Shown in pieces: positions 35,825 through 45,676 of a stretch of 64,000 nt of DNA. The position numbers and the translations under genes were made by a program. This DNA comes from Pseudoduganella namucuonensis (GTDB lineage: Bacteria; Pseudomonadota; Gammaproteobacteria; Burkholderiales; Burkholderiaceae_D). Location of the stretch: NCBI RefSeq assembly GCF_900116645.1, contig NZ_FPBO01000002.1:337863-401862 (forward strand), read 5' to 3'. The notes under the pieces were generated by a model, which saw only the letters and a list, made by a program, of their open reading frames with translations, was not told the DNA's origin and searched no databases. Each line of letters begins with the position of its first letter. Position 1 is the stretch's first letter.

Positions 35825-36259
35825 ATGACACGCAATTCCGCACCAGACCCCGCGTGCCCGCCCGGCGAGGGCACGGTCACCATCCCCGTCCACGAGGAAC
35901 AGCTGCGGGTGGAAACCTTCGAGGTGGAAACCGGCCGCGGCGTGCGCGTGCAAAAGCGCGTCAGCGAGCGCCCGCAACAGGTGACGCGGGAGCTGTGGCA
36001 CGACGAGGTGGAGGTGCTGCGCGTGCCCGTCGACCGCGTCGTCGCCGAGGCGCCCGCCACCCGCTACGAGGGCGACACGCTGGTGGTGCCGGTGCTGGAA
36101 GAGGTGCTGGTGGTGGAAAAGCGCTACCGCATCAAGGAAGAGCTGCGCATCACGCGCAGCCGACATAAGGAGAAGCACGCCGCGACGGTGCCGGTACGCA
36201 CCGAGGACGTGACAGTGGAACGATTCGACGACAACCCGCCCCAAACCACTCAACAGTAA
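35825..36259 (+). CDS. DUF2382 (YsnF/AvaK) domain protein, short
   Basis: 144 residues made of repeated alternating charged beta strands: VTIPVHEEQLRVETFEVETG, then VRVQKRVSERPQQV, then TLVVPVLEEVLVVEKRYRIKE, which is the DUF2382/YsnF pattern. Such proteins are stress-associated in many bacteria; the mechanism is unknown. No signal peptide or membrane helix is present. It lies 10 bp before a second gene with the same domain, in one operon. The start ATG at 35825 follows GGAG at 35815-35818. Confidence 0.85.
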   Translation: MTRNSAPDPACPPGEGTVTIPVHEEQLRVETFEVETGRGVRVQKRVSERPQQVTRELWHDEVEVLRVPVDRVVAEAPATRYEGDTLVVPVLEEVLVVEKRYRIKEELRITRSRHKEKHAATVPVRTEDVTVERFDDNPPQTTQQ

Positions 36260-36269
36260 GGAGTCAACC

Positions 36270-37388
36270 ATGACACACACGCTGGCAGCAGTATTTGACA
36301 ACCGTTCCGACGCCGAGCGCGCCAGGACCGACCTGATCGGCTCGGGCTTCAACAACACCGCGCTGAGCGACAGCTCGGCGGACGGCGCAAGCGCAAGCGC
36401 GGGCGCCACCGCCGCCGCCCCGCGCGACGAATCGCTGGGCGACCGCATCGGCAATTTCTTCTCCAACCTGTTCGGCGACGAGGACGACGAGCGCCGCGTG
36501 TACGAGGAGGCGGTCCACCGTGGCAAGGCCGTGCTGACCGTGCAGGCCGACAGCGAGGACGAGATCGAACGCGCGGCCGACATCGTGGAGCGCTACGGTC
36601 CGGTCGACATCGACGAATACCAGAACGAATGGCGCGCCAGCGGCTGGAGCGGCGCCGAGACGCCGCGCAGCGGCGCCCAGAACCTGCAGGGGTCGGCCGC
36701 GTCGCAGGGCGCCATGCAGAGCGCCTCGCAGCAAGGCGGTGCGAGCGCGCAGGGATCGATGCAGTACGCCGCCGGCGCCGCCAGCCAGACCATCCCCGTG
36801 GTCGAGGAGGCGCTCAAGGTGGGCAAGCGCATCGTGCAGCGCGGCGGCCTGCGCATCCATCAGCGCGTGGTGTCGACGCCGGTGAGCGAGAACGTCAGCC
36901 TGCGCGAGGAACACGTGAACGTGGAGCGGCACGCGGTGGACCGCCCGGTCGATCCCGCCAGCGTGGACGCGTTCCAGGAAAACACCATCGAGCTGCGCGA
37001 GATGGCCGAGGAGGCCGTGGTGCAGAAGACCGCGCGCGTGGTCGAGGAGGTGGTGGTCAGCAAGGACGCCACGCAGCGCCAGGACCAGATCAACGAGACG
37101 GTGCGCCGCACCGAGGTGGAGGTCGAGCAGCTGGGCGCGGACGACGCCGACGCGGACCAGTATTTCCGCTCGCACTGGACCTCGAACTACGCGGGCTCGG
37201 GCGGCGGCTACGACGACTACGCGCCCGCCTACCGTTACGGCGCCACCATGCGCTCCAGCTCCCCGGACCGCTCCTGGGACGAGGCCGAGCCCACGCTGCG
37301 CTCCAGCTGGGAAAGCAGCTATCCGCAATCGGCCTGGGAGAAGTTCAAGGCGGCCGTGCGACATGGCTGGGATCGGGTCACCTCGTAG
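36270..37388 (+). CDS. Two-part stress protein: flipped-like N-domain plus DUF2382
   Basis: 372 residues. The N-terminal part (about 1-115: HTLAAVFDNRSDAERARTDL) resembles small alpha/beta domains that precede YsnF domains in general-stress proteins. A Ser/Gln/Ala-rich linker follows. The DUF2382 domain is about 170-290 (IPVVEEALKVGKRIVQRGGL, VSLREEHVNVERHAVDRPV, ENTIELREMAEEAVVQKTAR). The tail is Tyr/Ser/Trp-rich (SYPQSAWEKFKAAVRHGW). AAGGAG at 36258-36263 is a good ribosome binding site. Likely cytoplasmic and stress-induced; function unknown. Confidence 0.82.
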   Translation: MTHTLAAVFDNRSDAERARTDLIGSGFNNTALSDSSADGASASAGATAAAPRDESLGDRIGNFFSNLFGDEDDERRVYEEAVHRGKAVLTVQADSEDEIERAADIVERYGPVDIDEYQNEWRASGWSGAETPRSGAQNLQGSAASQGAMQSASQQGGASAQGSMQYAAGAASQTIPVVEEALKVGKRIVQRGGLRIHQRVVSTPVSENVSLREEHVNVERHAVDRPVDPASVDAFQENTIELREMAEEAVVQKTARVVEEVVVSKDATQRQDQINETVRRTEVEVEQLGADDADADQYFRSHWTSNYAGSGGGYDDYAPAYRYGATMRSSSPDRSWDEAEPTLRSSWESSYPQSAWEKFKAAVRHGWDRVTS

Positions 37389-37499
37389 TTGAGCGAACCG
37401 CTGCGGCGCCGCGCGGCGCCGCTGTTGGTTGGAGGGCACCAGGCGGGCTGGTCTTCATGCCGGGCAATCCGCCCGCACGCGAGCGTTCCTTCCTGCCGC

Positions 37500-37720
37500 G
37501 CAGATAACGGAAAATAGCAAAAAAATAAATTAAAGCTAGGTGATACCTGTAAAGCCGCGTATATTGCATCTCGTACTTACATCAAGTCGTAATCTTGTCG
37601 GTCCCAATTCCGCATGGCTGTCTTTCCCGGTCGTCCAGTTTTTTTTCCTTCGGTTTTAATTCTTGGTTTCAAGTGCCCTTATGGCAAAAGTTGCCTATTA
37701 TTTTAATTAAAGGAAAAATC
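37500..37720 (+). promoter_or_regulatory. Long AT-rich 5' leader of the cold-shock gene
   Basis: The interval after the DUF2382 gene turns sharply AT-rich (AAATAGCAAAAAAATAAATT near 37512) compared with the GC-rich genes around it. Cold-shock genes typically carry leaders of 100-200 nt that act as RNA thermosensors. Exact promoter boxes could not be fixed. AAAGGA at 37709-37714, 6 nt before the ATG, is the ribosome binding site. 37389-37499 holds only GC-rich sequence with no gene seen. Confidence 0.5.
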
Positions 37721-37936
37721 ATGAGTACTCAACAAACCGGTATCGTTAAATGGTTCAACGACGCTAAAGGCTTCGGCTTTATCACGCCGGACGCAGGCGG
37801 CGCCGATCTGTTCGCCCATTTCGGGGACATCCAATCGACCGGCTTCAAGAGCCTGTCCGAAAACCAGCGCGTCTCGTTTGAGCGCAGCGTTGGCCCTAAA
37901 GGCGAAAAGGCTGGCAACATTCAGGTTGTGTCCTGA
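37721..37936 (+). CDS. cspA: CspA-family cold-shock protein
   Basis: 71 residues with both RNA-binding motifs: KGFGFI (RNP1-type, within [19 protein letters not shown]) and DLFAHF (RNP2-type). It binds single-stranded nucleic acid and melts mRNA structure. The usual VFVHF-type motif reads LFAHFGDI here, as in many betaproteobacterial members. ATG 37721 is preceded by AAAGGAAAAATC; the longer upstream frame is the untranslated leader. The paralogue letter cannot be set from sequence alone. Confidence 0.95.
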   Translation: MSTQQTGIVKWFNDAKGFGFITPDAGGADLFAHFGDIQSTGFKSLSENQRVSFERSVGPKGEKAGNIQVVS

Positions 37937-38219
37937 TCGATGATGTGCCCGCGCCCGGCACAGCCGCGCGCGAAGAGTCTTCGCCGTTGAAGACATGCTC
38001 CACACAGATGAAGGTCGCATTGCCATGCGCCTTGTTGCGCCCCCCTCCATCCGGCTACGGACACTTGGCAGATAGCCAGGGTCTGGGGAAAATGGTTTAG
38101 CGGGACAATGGCTTGCATTAACCGGCAACACCGAGCAGATAGCGCGGGTTGCAGGTGACTGATGACACCCGGCAGATAGCCGGGGTGATCGGTGAGTCAT
38201 GCGTCATACTGAATAGATA
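37937..38219 (+). ncRNA. Hairpin-rich region after cspA, possible 3'UTR-derived RNA
   Basis: No coding frame of interest is seen. Three sites share an AGATA core between GC and GC: CTTGGC-AGATA-GCCAGG (38064-38080), GAGC-AGATA-GCGC (38133-38145) and CCCGGC-AGATA-GCCGGG (38168-38184). The first and third can form 6-bp stems with an AGATA loop. A 7+1+7 palindrome GCGAAGA-G-TCTTCGC is at 37970-37984. The stretch ends in a strong terminator, so an RNA ending at about 38242 would carry repeated loops. It may be a cspA 3'UTR or a separate RNA; no promoter was identified. Confidence 0.3.
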
Positions 38220-38242
38220 AGCCCGCCTCGGCGGGCTTTTTT
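38220..38242 (+). terminator. Rho-independent terminator downstream of cspA
   Basis: AGCCCGCC-TC-GGCGGGCT (38220-38237) forms an 8-bp GC stem and is followed by a T run to 38242. It ends rightward transcription from cspA and the hairpin region. Confidence 0.9.
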
Positions 38243-38302
38243 ACGTCTGCCTGCCTGGTTTATTTTCCCGCGCAGCTAAATTCGAGTCACCACAGTTTAG
38301 TC

Positions 38303-38330
38303 GAAAAAAAGCCAACCCCGAAGGGTTGGC
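38303..38330 (-). terminator. Terminator of the tRNA-Ile transcript (bidirectional)
   Basis: GCCAACCC-CGAA-GGGTTGGC (38311-38330) is an 8-bp stem. On the minus strand it is followed by eight T (38310-38303), 13 nt after the tRNA end. On the plus strand five T follow (38331-38335), so it can stop transcription from both sides. Confidence 0.9.
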
Positions 38331-38342
38331 TTTTTCATTATA

Positions 38343-38626
38343 TGGTGGGCCTCCCGTGAGTCGAACACGGCACCAACGGATTCTGGTTTGTGTGACTTTC
38401 GCCACTCCCTGGACTATGCCTTCACCATAGCTCGCGCCTTAGGTGGGTGCCGTCTAGTCTCTACACCTTCAACGGCGCTTTCGCGCCGGAGCTTGGCTCG
38501 GCGTTGCCATCCACATTGCTGTGCTTAGGTTTCGCCGAATTTGACACCATCCCTTACGCGGTTTCCCAATCGTAAGGCACAAATTTTATGAGTCCGCTGC
38601 TCTAACCAAGCATGAGCTAGAGGCCC
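38343..38626 (-). tRNA. ileX: tRNA-Ile(CAU), interrupted by a group I intron
   Basis: Exon 1 is 38626-38588 (39 nt, ending at the anticodon ...ACTCAT) and exon 2 is 38382-38343 (40 nt, including encoded CCA). Joined, they fold as a complete cloverleaf: acceptor GGGCCTC/GAGGCCC, D stem GCTC/GAGC, anticodon stem GCGGA/TCCGT with loop CTCATAA (anticodon CAT), and T arm CCGTG-TTCGACT-CACGG. CAT plus these identity features and the match to the known Azoarcus host tRNA indicate the minor Ile tRNA whose C34 is changed to lysidine by TilS and reads AUA; tRNA-Met is less likely. It lies just downstream of rpoD on the same strand and has its own promoter and terminator. The symbol is by analogy with the E. 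coli minor Ile tRNAs. Confidence 0.93.
38383..38587 (-). ncRNA. Azoarcus-type group I (IC3) self-splicing intron
   Basis: The 205-nt intron sits between anticodon base 36 and base 37. It starts AAAATTTGTGCC, where GTG is the internal guide that pairs with exon CAT (U-G at the splice site), and ends in G before exon 2. Segments match the Azoarcus ribozyme as I remember it: GGGATGGTGTCAAATTCGGC, GAAACCTAAG, GGCAACGCCGAGCCAAGC, GAAGGTGTAGAGACTAGACG, GCACCCACCTAAGG, GGTGAAGGCATAGTCCAGGG and AGTGGCGAAAGTCACACAAA. GAAA tetraloops are present at the P2 and P9 positions. P5, P6 and P8 tips differ but keep pairing. No homing endonuclease frame is present. Confidence 0.93.
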
Positions 38627-38660
38627 TGGGTACTGCAACCGTTGATTAAACGGACACGGG

Positions 38661-38689
38661 AGCATAGGCGGAACGCCGGCTCCCGTCAA
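38661..38689 (-). promoter_or_regulatory. Sigma-70 promoter of tRNA-Ile
   Basis: On the minus strand TTGACG (38689-38684), 17-bp spacer, TATGCT (38666-38661). Predicted start is near 38654, about 28 nt before the tRNA 5' end. It begins 5 bp after the rpoD stop codon, so the tRNA can be made independently of rpoD. The CGGGAGC...GCTCCCG inverted repeat at this place may also slow rpoD readthrough. Confidence 0.7.
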
Positions 38690-38693
38690 GTGC

Positions 38694-40931
<2,238 letters not shown>

Positions 40932-41354
40932 AGGCGCTTTCGATTACACAACGACTTGCTTTACGGGTTAGGATAAAGTTCTTGCAACACCGCTACGAAT
41001 ACTTATACCTTCGGCCCCCGACCGTGCCACGCACACCCGGAACCTCCGCCGCCGACCTCAACCCTAGGTCGTGCTCCGCAGAAATTCTACTGTAGACAGC
41101 GCATGGGGGCTAGAGCCGCGATTGGCGGGATGGGCGCGCCACCTCGTTGCTGGCGCGATCCGTGCCAAAGTCCTGGCCCTGGCCGCCGGCATCGTCCAGC
41201 TGTGCCGATCAAGAGCCTAACTTACTGAAAACAAACAAAATTCCGAACAAATAACGCTACGCCAAGAGTCAATACTTAGCGTTTTATTATAGCACGCCAC
41301 TTTACAAATTCCAGGGGGAACGCCCCGCGTCCCCGCCCGTGAAAACCGCCCCCG
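40932..41354 (-). promoter_or_regulatory. 423-bp dnaG-rpoD intergenic region, probably carrying rpoD promoters
   Basis: No gene is seen. On the minus strand a perfect TATAAT lies at 41291-41286, but its -35 (TGGAAT or CTGGAA at 16-17 bp) is weak. An inverted repeat AACGCTA/TAGCGTT (41253-41259, 41277-41283) and TTGACT follow. The leader to the rpoD GTG would then be over 330 nt, so a second promoter nearer the gene is possible. Confidence 0.4.
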
Positions 41355-43151
41355 CTAGCGCGCCGACAAGTCCGCCTCGGCCTCCCGCAACAGCTGGTCT
41401 TGCATCGCGGTAATCTCGCGGTAGCGTACACCAATTTCCGTGGACGACAAACCGGAGGCGAACAACTGTGCGAGCTCCGCTTTCAGCGCGTCCATCTTGA
41501 TCTGGCGGATCGCGCTGACCAGGTAGACCCGCACCGCGTCCACGTCCGATTCCGGCTCCGCCGCGATCTCGCCGATGATCGCGTCGTACTCGCCGCCCTG
41601 CTCCTTCAGGTGCTGCGCCAGCGCCGCGAAGGTGGCCTGTGGCCCCAACGCGCAGGCCGCGCCGATCAGCTGCGCCAGCCGCTCGTGCGGCTCCGGGCCG
41701 AAACTGGCGAAGGCGGCCATGCCGGCCTCGTCGATCTGCAGCGCCAGCGCCGGATGGGCCACCAGGTGCCGCACGATCTGCAACTCCAGCCCCACCGGCT
41801 GCTGGCGGCTGCTGCGCGGCGGCGCCCGGCGCACCTCGGCCACCGGCTTGCTCAGCTCGTACAGCGCCTCGATCTCGCCGGGGCTGCTCTGCGTCATCGT
41901 CGCCAGGCCGCGCACGATCTGCAGGCGCAGGGCCGACGGCGCCATCGCCTGCAGCAACGGCTTGGCCTCGAACTGCACGCGGGCGCGGCCCTCGGGCTCG
42001 CCCAAGTCGTGCTCGGCCGACACCACCCGCAGCAGGAACTGCGACAGCGGCATCGCCTCCGCCACCTGCCGCTCGAAACCGGCGGCGCCGAATTCGCGGA
42101 TATAGCTGTCCGGGTCGTGCTCGGCCGGCAGGAACAGGAACTTGATGGTCTTGTTGTCCGACACCTGCGGCAGGCAGGCCTCCAGCGCGCGCTGCGCGGC
42201 GCGGCGGCCGGCCTTGTCGCCGTCGAAACTGAAGATCACCGTGTCTGTTTGCCGCAACAGCTTTTGCACGTGGGTGGTGGTGCACGCGGTCCCCAGGGTC
42301 GCCACGGCTTGCGGAAAACCCATCTGCGCCAGCGCCACCACGTCCATATACCCCTCGGTCACCAGCACGTAGCCCGCGTCGCGGATCGCCTGGCGCGCCT
42401 CGAACAGGCCGTACAACTCGTGGCCCTTTGAAAATAAAGGCGTTTCCGGGGAATTCAAGTACTTTGGCTCGCCCTGTTCCATGATGCGGCCGCCGAAGGC
42501 GATCACCTGCCCCTTGGTGTTGCGGATGGGGAACATCACGCGCTCGCGGAAACGGTCGTAGCGCTTGTGGCGGTTGCCCTCCTCGTCCACGCGGTCGATC
42601 ACCAGGCCGGCCTCGACCAGCGCGACGGCGTCGTAGTCGGGGAACACGGCGCGCAGGTTGTCCCAGCCGCCGGGGGCGTAGCCGAGCGCGAAACGGGCGG
42701 CGATCTCGCCGGTCAGTCCGCGCCCTTTCAGATAGGCGATGGCGGCCGGCGCCTGGCGCAGCTGGGACTTGTAGTACTCGGCGGCGTGCGACATGGCGTC
42801 GGACAGGGCCATGCTCTGCGCCTGCATCTGGGCGCGCTGGGCGGGCGGGATCTTGTCGTCCTGCTCGGGCACGACCATGCCCACGCCCTGGGCCAGGTCC
42901 TTGACGGCGTCGACGAAGCCCATGCCGGAGTACTCGATCATGAAGCCGATCGAGGTGCCGTGGGCGCCGCAGCCGAAGCAGTGGTAGAACTGCTTGGTCG
43001 GGCTGACCGTGAAGCTGGGCGATTTTTCGTTGTGGAAGGGGCACAGCCCCATGTAGTTGGCGCCGCCTTTTTTCAGCTGCACGTAGCGGCCGACCACGTC
43101 GACGATGTCGACGCGGTTCAGGAGATCGGAGATGAAGGATTGAGGTATCAC
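41355..43151 (-). CDS. dnaG: DNA primase
   Basis: 598 residues. The N-terminal zinc-binding domain has CPFHNEKSPSF (C37, H40) and YHCFGCGAHG (C58, C61). The RNA polymerase core has the TOPRIM domain: VLVTEGYMDVVAL with catalytic Glu, and IFSFDGDKAGRRAA with the Asp pair. A C-terminal helicase-binding domain follows. It makes the RNA primers for lagging-strand synthesis. Part of the classic rpsU-dnaG-rpoD arrangement, with yqeY between rpsU and dnaG. Start ATG is at 43151. Confidence 0.97.
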   Translation of the reverse strand: MIPQSFISDLLNRVDIVDVVGRYVQLKKGGANYMGLCPFHNEKSPSFTVSPTKQFYHCFGCGAHGTSIGFMIEYSGMGFVDAVKDLAQGVGMVVPEQDDKIPPAQRAQMQAQSMALSDAMSHAAEYYKSQLRQAPAAIAYLKGRGLTGEIAARFALGYAPGGWDNLRAVFPDYDAVALVEAGLVIDRVDEEGNRHKRYDRFRERVMFPIRNTKGQVIAFGGRIMEQGEPKYLNSPETPLFSKGHELYGLFEARQAIRDAGYVLVTEGYMDVVALAQMGFPQAVATLGTACTTTHVQKLLRQTDTVIFSFDGDKAGRRAAQRALEACLPQVSDNKTIKFLFLPAEHDPDSYIREFGAAGFERQVAEAMPLSQFLLRVVSAEHDLGEPEGRARVQFEAKPLLQAMAPSALRLQIVRGLATMTQSSPGEIEALYELSKPVAEVRRAPPRSSRQQPVGLELQIVRHLVAHPALALQIDEAGMAAFASFGPEPHERLAQLIGAACALGPQATFAALAQHLKEQGGEYDAIIGEIAAEPESDVDAVRVYLVSAIRQIKMDALKAELAQLFASGLSSTEIGVRYREITAMQDQLLREAEADLSAR

Positions 43152-43224
43152 GGCGATCAGTGTTGTTCTACATCAGGCTATACCGCCGCCTGTGGAGCGG
43201 GTTTGATCCGGCGCAAGGGGGTGG

Positions 43225-43338
43225 CAAACCGGGGACAGCTCAGCAACGTAGGGCGGAGTAAGCTCGTAGGGCGCAGTCCGCCATGCACGCGTTTCGACGG
43301 CGCCGTGGCGGACTGCGCTACGCTTACTCCGCCCTACG
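43225..43338. repeat. REP-like composite palindrome between yqeY and dnaG
   Basis: CGTAGGGCGGAGTAAGC (43247-43263) is inverted as GCTTACTCCGCCCTACG (43322-43338). Inside, GCGCAGTCCGCCATG (43271-43285) pairs with CGTGGCGGACTGCGC (43304-43318), so the whole can form a long cruciform. CAAACCGGGGACAG at 43225-43238 is another dispersed motif. The right arm provides the TAG stop of the yqeY-like gene (43334-43336). Confidence 0.88.
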
Positions 43339-43783
43339 CCGGGGCCAGCGCTTTCTTGACCAGCGCGGACACGACCGTCATGTCGGCGCGGCCAGCCAGC
43401 TTGGGCTTGACGATGGCCATCACCTTGCCCATGTCCTGCGGACCGGCGGCGCCGGAGGCGGCCACGGCGGCGGCGACCTCGGCCGCCACCTCCTCCTCCG
43501 ACAGGCCGGCCGGCATGTAGCCCGCCAGCACGGCCAGCTCGGCCTTCTCGATGTCGGCCAGGTCGGCGCGGCCACCGGCCTCGAACTGGGTGATCGAGTC
43601 CTTGCGCTGCTTGATCATCTTTTCCACGATGGCCACGACCTGGGTGTCGTCGACTTCGATCCGCTCGTCCACTTCCTTGCGCTTGATTTCGGCCAGCAGC
43701 AGGCGGATGGTGCCCAGCTTGCCCGCCTCCTTGGCGCGCATGGCGTTCTTCATGTCGTCGGAGATCTGTTGTTTCAAAGTCAT
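43334..43783 (-). CDS. yqeY: GatB/YqeY-domain protein
   Basis: 149 residues, all-helical: TLKQQISDDMKNAMRAKEAG, LGTIRLLLAEIKRKEVDERI, IEKAELAVLAGYMPAGLSEE and DMGKVMAIVKPKLAGRAD are the YqeY pattern shared with the tail domain of GatB. It may help in tRNA-related quality control, but its role is not settled. It is the usual gene between rpsU and dnaG in betaproteobacteria. The stop codon comes from a REP-like repeat, so the last residues (ALAPA) may have been altered by its insertion. Confidence 0.93.
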   Translation of the reverse strand: MTLKQQISDDMKNAMRAKEAGKLGTIRLLLAEIKRKEVDERIEVDDTQVVAIVEKMIKQRKDSITQFEAGGRADLADIEKAELAVLAGYMPAGLSEEEVAAEVAAAVAASGAAGPQDMGKVMAIVKPKLAGRADMTVVSALVKKALAPA

Positions 43784-43913
43784 ATCATGTCCTGTGGAAA
43801 ATATGGGGCGCTAAAACGCGAAAACCCGCCGCGGCGAGCCGGAGCGGGCAAACGACTGAACAGGAAGCCCGCGGCGCTATGCCGTACTGCCGGGCCATCC
43901 TGCTGTGGCAGTC

Positions 43914-44126
43914 TTAGTACAGTTTCTTAGGCAGTTGCTGGCTGCGGATGCGCTTGTAGTGGCGCTTCACGGCGGCGGCCAGCTTGCGCTTGCGCTCGGC
44001 GGTTGGCTTCTCGTAGAACTCGCGTGCGCGCAGTTCGGTCAGCAGGCCGGTTTTTTCGATGGTGCGTTTGAAGCGACGCATTGCGACTTCGAACGGCTCG
44101 TTTTCTTTAAGGCGGATGGTGGTCAT
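43914..44126 (-). CDS. rpsU: Ribosomal protein bS21
   Basis: 70 residues, the standard length. It begins [20 protein letters not shown], has [20 protein letters not shown] and ends in basic [17 protein letters not shown]. bS21 sits near the 3' end of 16S rRNA and helps start translation. ATG 44126 is certain from the family; the longer frame is leader. No good ribosome binding site is seen in the AT-rich sequence before the ATG. First gene of the rpsU-yqeY-dnaG group. Confidence 0.97.
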   Translation of the reverse strand: MTTIRLKENEPFEVAMRRFKRTIEKTGLLTELRAREFYEKPTAERKRKLAAAVKRHYKRIRSQQLPKKLY

Positions 44127-44163
44127 GTAAAAATTCAAACCGTTAGATTTTAGGAAGAAAAAG

Positions 44164-44192
44164 ATATTAGCAGCTTTCGGCCCGATTGGGAA
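44164..44192 (-). promoter_or_regulatory. Promoter of rpsU
   Basis: On the minus strand TTCCCA (44192-44187), 17-bp spacer, TAATAT (44169-44164). Predicted start is near 44157, giving an AT-rich leader of about 31 nt before the rpsU ATG. Confidence 0.55.
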
Positions 44193-44318
44193 GAGCCTTG
44201 GACGCCAAACCGGCTCTACAGGCACATTTCGTGGGGAAAGTGTCTGATTACGAGCAACCTTTTCGTCCTGCCAACATCTGACTCCGGGCGGGATCTGCAC
44301 GCCGGGATAGCAATTATA

Positions 44319-45527
44319 TCAGGCCGCCTGCCCAGCCGCCACCCCGGAGGCCCAGGCCCACTGGAAATTGTAGCCGCCCAGCCACCCGGTCACGTCCACC
44401 GCCTCGCCGATAAAGTACAGGCCGGACACCTTGTTGGCCATCATGGTCTGCTGCGACAGTTCGCGCGTGTCGACGCCGCCGCGGGTGACCTCGGCCTTGC
44501 GGTAGCCCTCGGAACCGTTGGGCGTGAGCACCCAGCGGTTGATGGCCGTACCCAGCTTGCGCAGCGCCGCGTCCTGCATGTCGGCCAGGCGCAGTTCGCC
44601 GTCGAAGCCGTGGGCCTGTAGCAGGCCCTCGGCCAGGCGCGCGGGCAGCCAGCCGGCCAGCACGTTGCCCAGCTGTTTCTTGACGGTCTGCTTGCCCTCG
44701 ATCAGCGCCTGCGCCACGTCCATCTCCGGCAGCAGGTCGATGGTGATGGGCGCGCCCGGCCGCCAGAAGCTGGAGATCTGCAGGATGGCGGGGCCGGACA
44801 GGCCGCGGTGCGTGAACAGCAGGTCCTCGCGGAAGCGCGCGCCGTCCGGGTTGCGGCCCTTCAGGGCGCCGGTTTCCACGTCCACCTCCAGCGAGATGCC
44901 GGACAGCGGCGCGAACGGGGCCCAGGAGTCGGCGTCGAAGGTCAGCGGCACCAGCGCGGGACGGGGCTCCACCATGCGCAGCTCGAACTGGCTGGCGACG
45001 CGGTAGCCGAAATCGGTGGCGCCGATTTTCGGGATCGACAGGCCGCCGGTGGCGATCACCACGCTCTCGGCCTCGATGTCGCCGGTGTCGGTGGCCAGAT
45101 AGAAGCCGCCGTCGATGCGCTCGACGCTGGCGACCCTGGTGGGCATGCGCCAGTTGACGTCGCCGGCCGCGCACTCGGCCTTCAGCATGTCGATGATGCG
45201 CTCGGCGGAGTCGTCGCAGAACAGCTGGCCGCGATGCTTCTCGTGGAAGGCGATGCGGTGTTTCTTCACCAGCGCCAGGAAGTCCCGCGGCGTGTAGCGC
45301 GACAGCGCGCTCTTGCAAAAGTGCGGATTCTCGGACAGGAAGTTGGCCGGGCCGGCGTTGATGTTGGTGAAATTGCAGCGGCCGCCGCCGGAGATGCGGA
45401 TCTTCTCGGCCAGCTTGGCGCCATGGTCGATCAGCACCACGCGCCGCCCGCGCTTGCCGGCCTCGGCCGCGCACATCATCCCCGCCGCGCCCGCGCCGAT
45501 CACCGCCACATCAAACTGTTTTGCCAT
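44319..45527 (-). CDS. BaiN/HI0933-family NAD(P)/FAD-dependent oxidoreductase
   Basis: 402 residues. The FAD-binding start is VAVIGAGAAGMMCAAEAGKR, followed by RISGGGRCNFTN, a hallmark of the HI0933/YhiN/BaiN group, ESVVIATGGLSIPKIGATD, and near the C-end GLYFIGEAVDVTGWLGGYNF, the second FAD contact. Members are flavoproteins of mostly unknown substrate; BaiN itself reduces bile-acid intermediates, which is not implied here. Monocistronic in appearance, facing left after rpsU. Confidence 0.92.
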   Translation of the reverse strand: MAKQFDVAVIGAGAAGMMCAAEAGKRGRRVVLIDHGAKLAEKIRISGGGRCNFTNINAGPANFLSENPHFCKSALSRYTPRDFLALVKKHRIAFHEKHRGQLFCDDSAERIIDMLKAECAAGDVNWRMPTRVASVERIDGGFYLATDTGDIEAESVVIATGGLSIPKIGATDFGYRVASQFELRMVEPRPALVPLTFDADSWAPFAPLSGISLEVDVETGALKGRNPDGARFREDLLFTHRGLSGPAILQISSFWRPGAPITIDLLPEMDVAQALIEGKQTVKKQLGNVLAGWLPARLAEGLLQAHGFDGELRLADMQDAALRKLGTAINRWVLTPNGSEGYRKAEVTRGGVDTRELSQQTMMANKVSGLYFIGEAVDVTGWLGGYNFQWAWASGVAAGQAA

Positions 45528-45574
45528 AACCGCCTCGATTCCGCTTCAAAACCGGCCATTGTACCTGTTGCGGC

Positions 45575-45668
45575 GGGGACAGCGACAGTGGCCGAGGGGA
45601 CAGCCCCTCCGCGCCACAAACCTCTAACAAAGCCAGAGCCGCCGATCGCGGGTCTGTCCCCGGTTTTG
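45575..45668. repeat. GGGGACAG / CTGTCCCC dispersed repeat pair
   Basis: GGGGACAG at 45575-45582 and again near 45596-45603, and the inverted CTGTCCCC at 45654-45661 followed by GGTTTTGGG, flank about 70 bp with no gene. The same CCGGGGACAG motif occurs at 43229-43238. It fills the gap between the flavoprotein start and the YbiB stop. Confidence 0.6.
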
Positions 45669-45676
45669 GGCCGCGA

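Noticed and set aside
38383..38587. Spacer between two separate broken tRNAs
   Set aside because: The two halves join into one perfect cloverleaf and the interval carries conserved group I core blocks.
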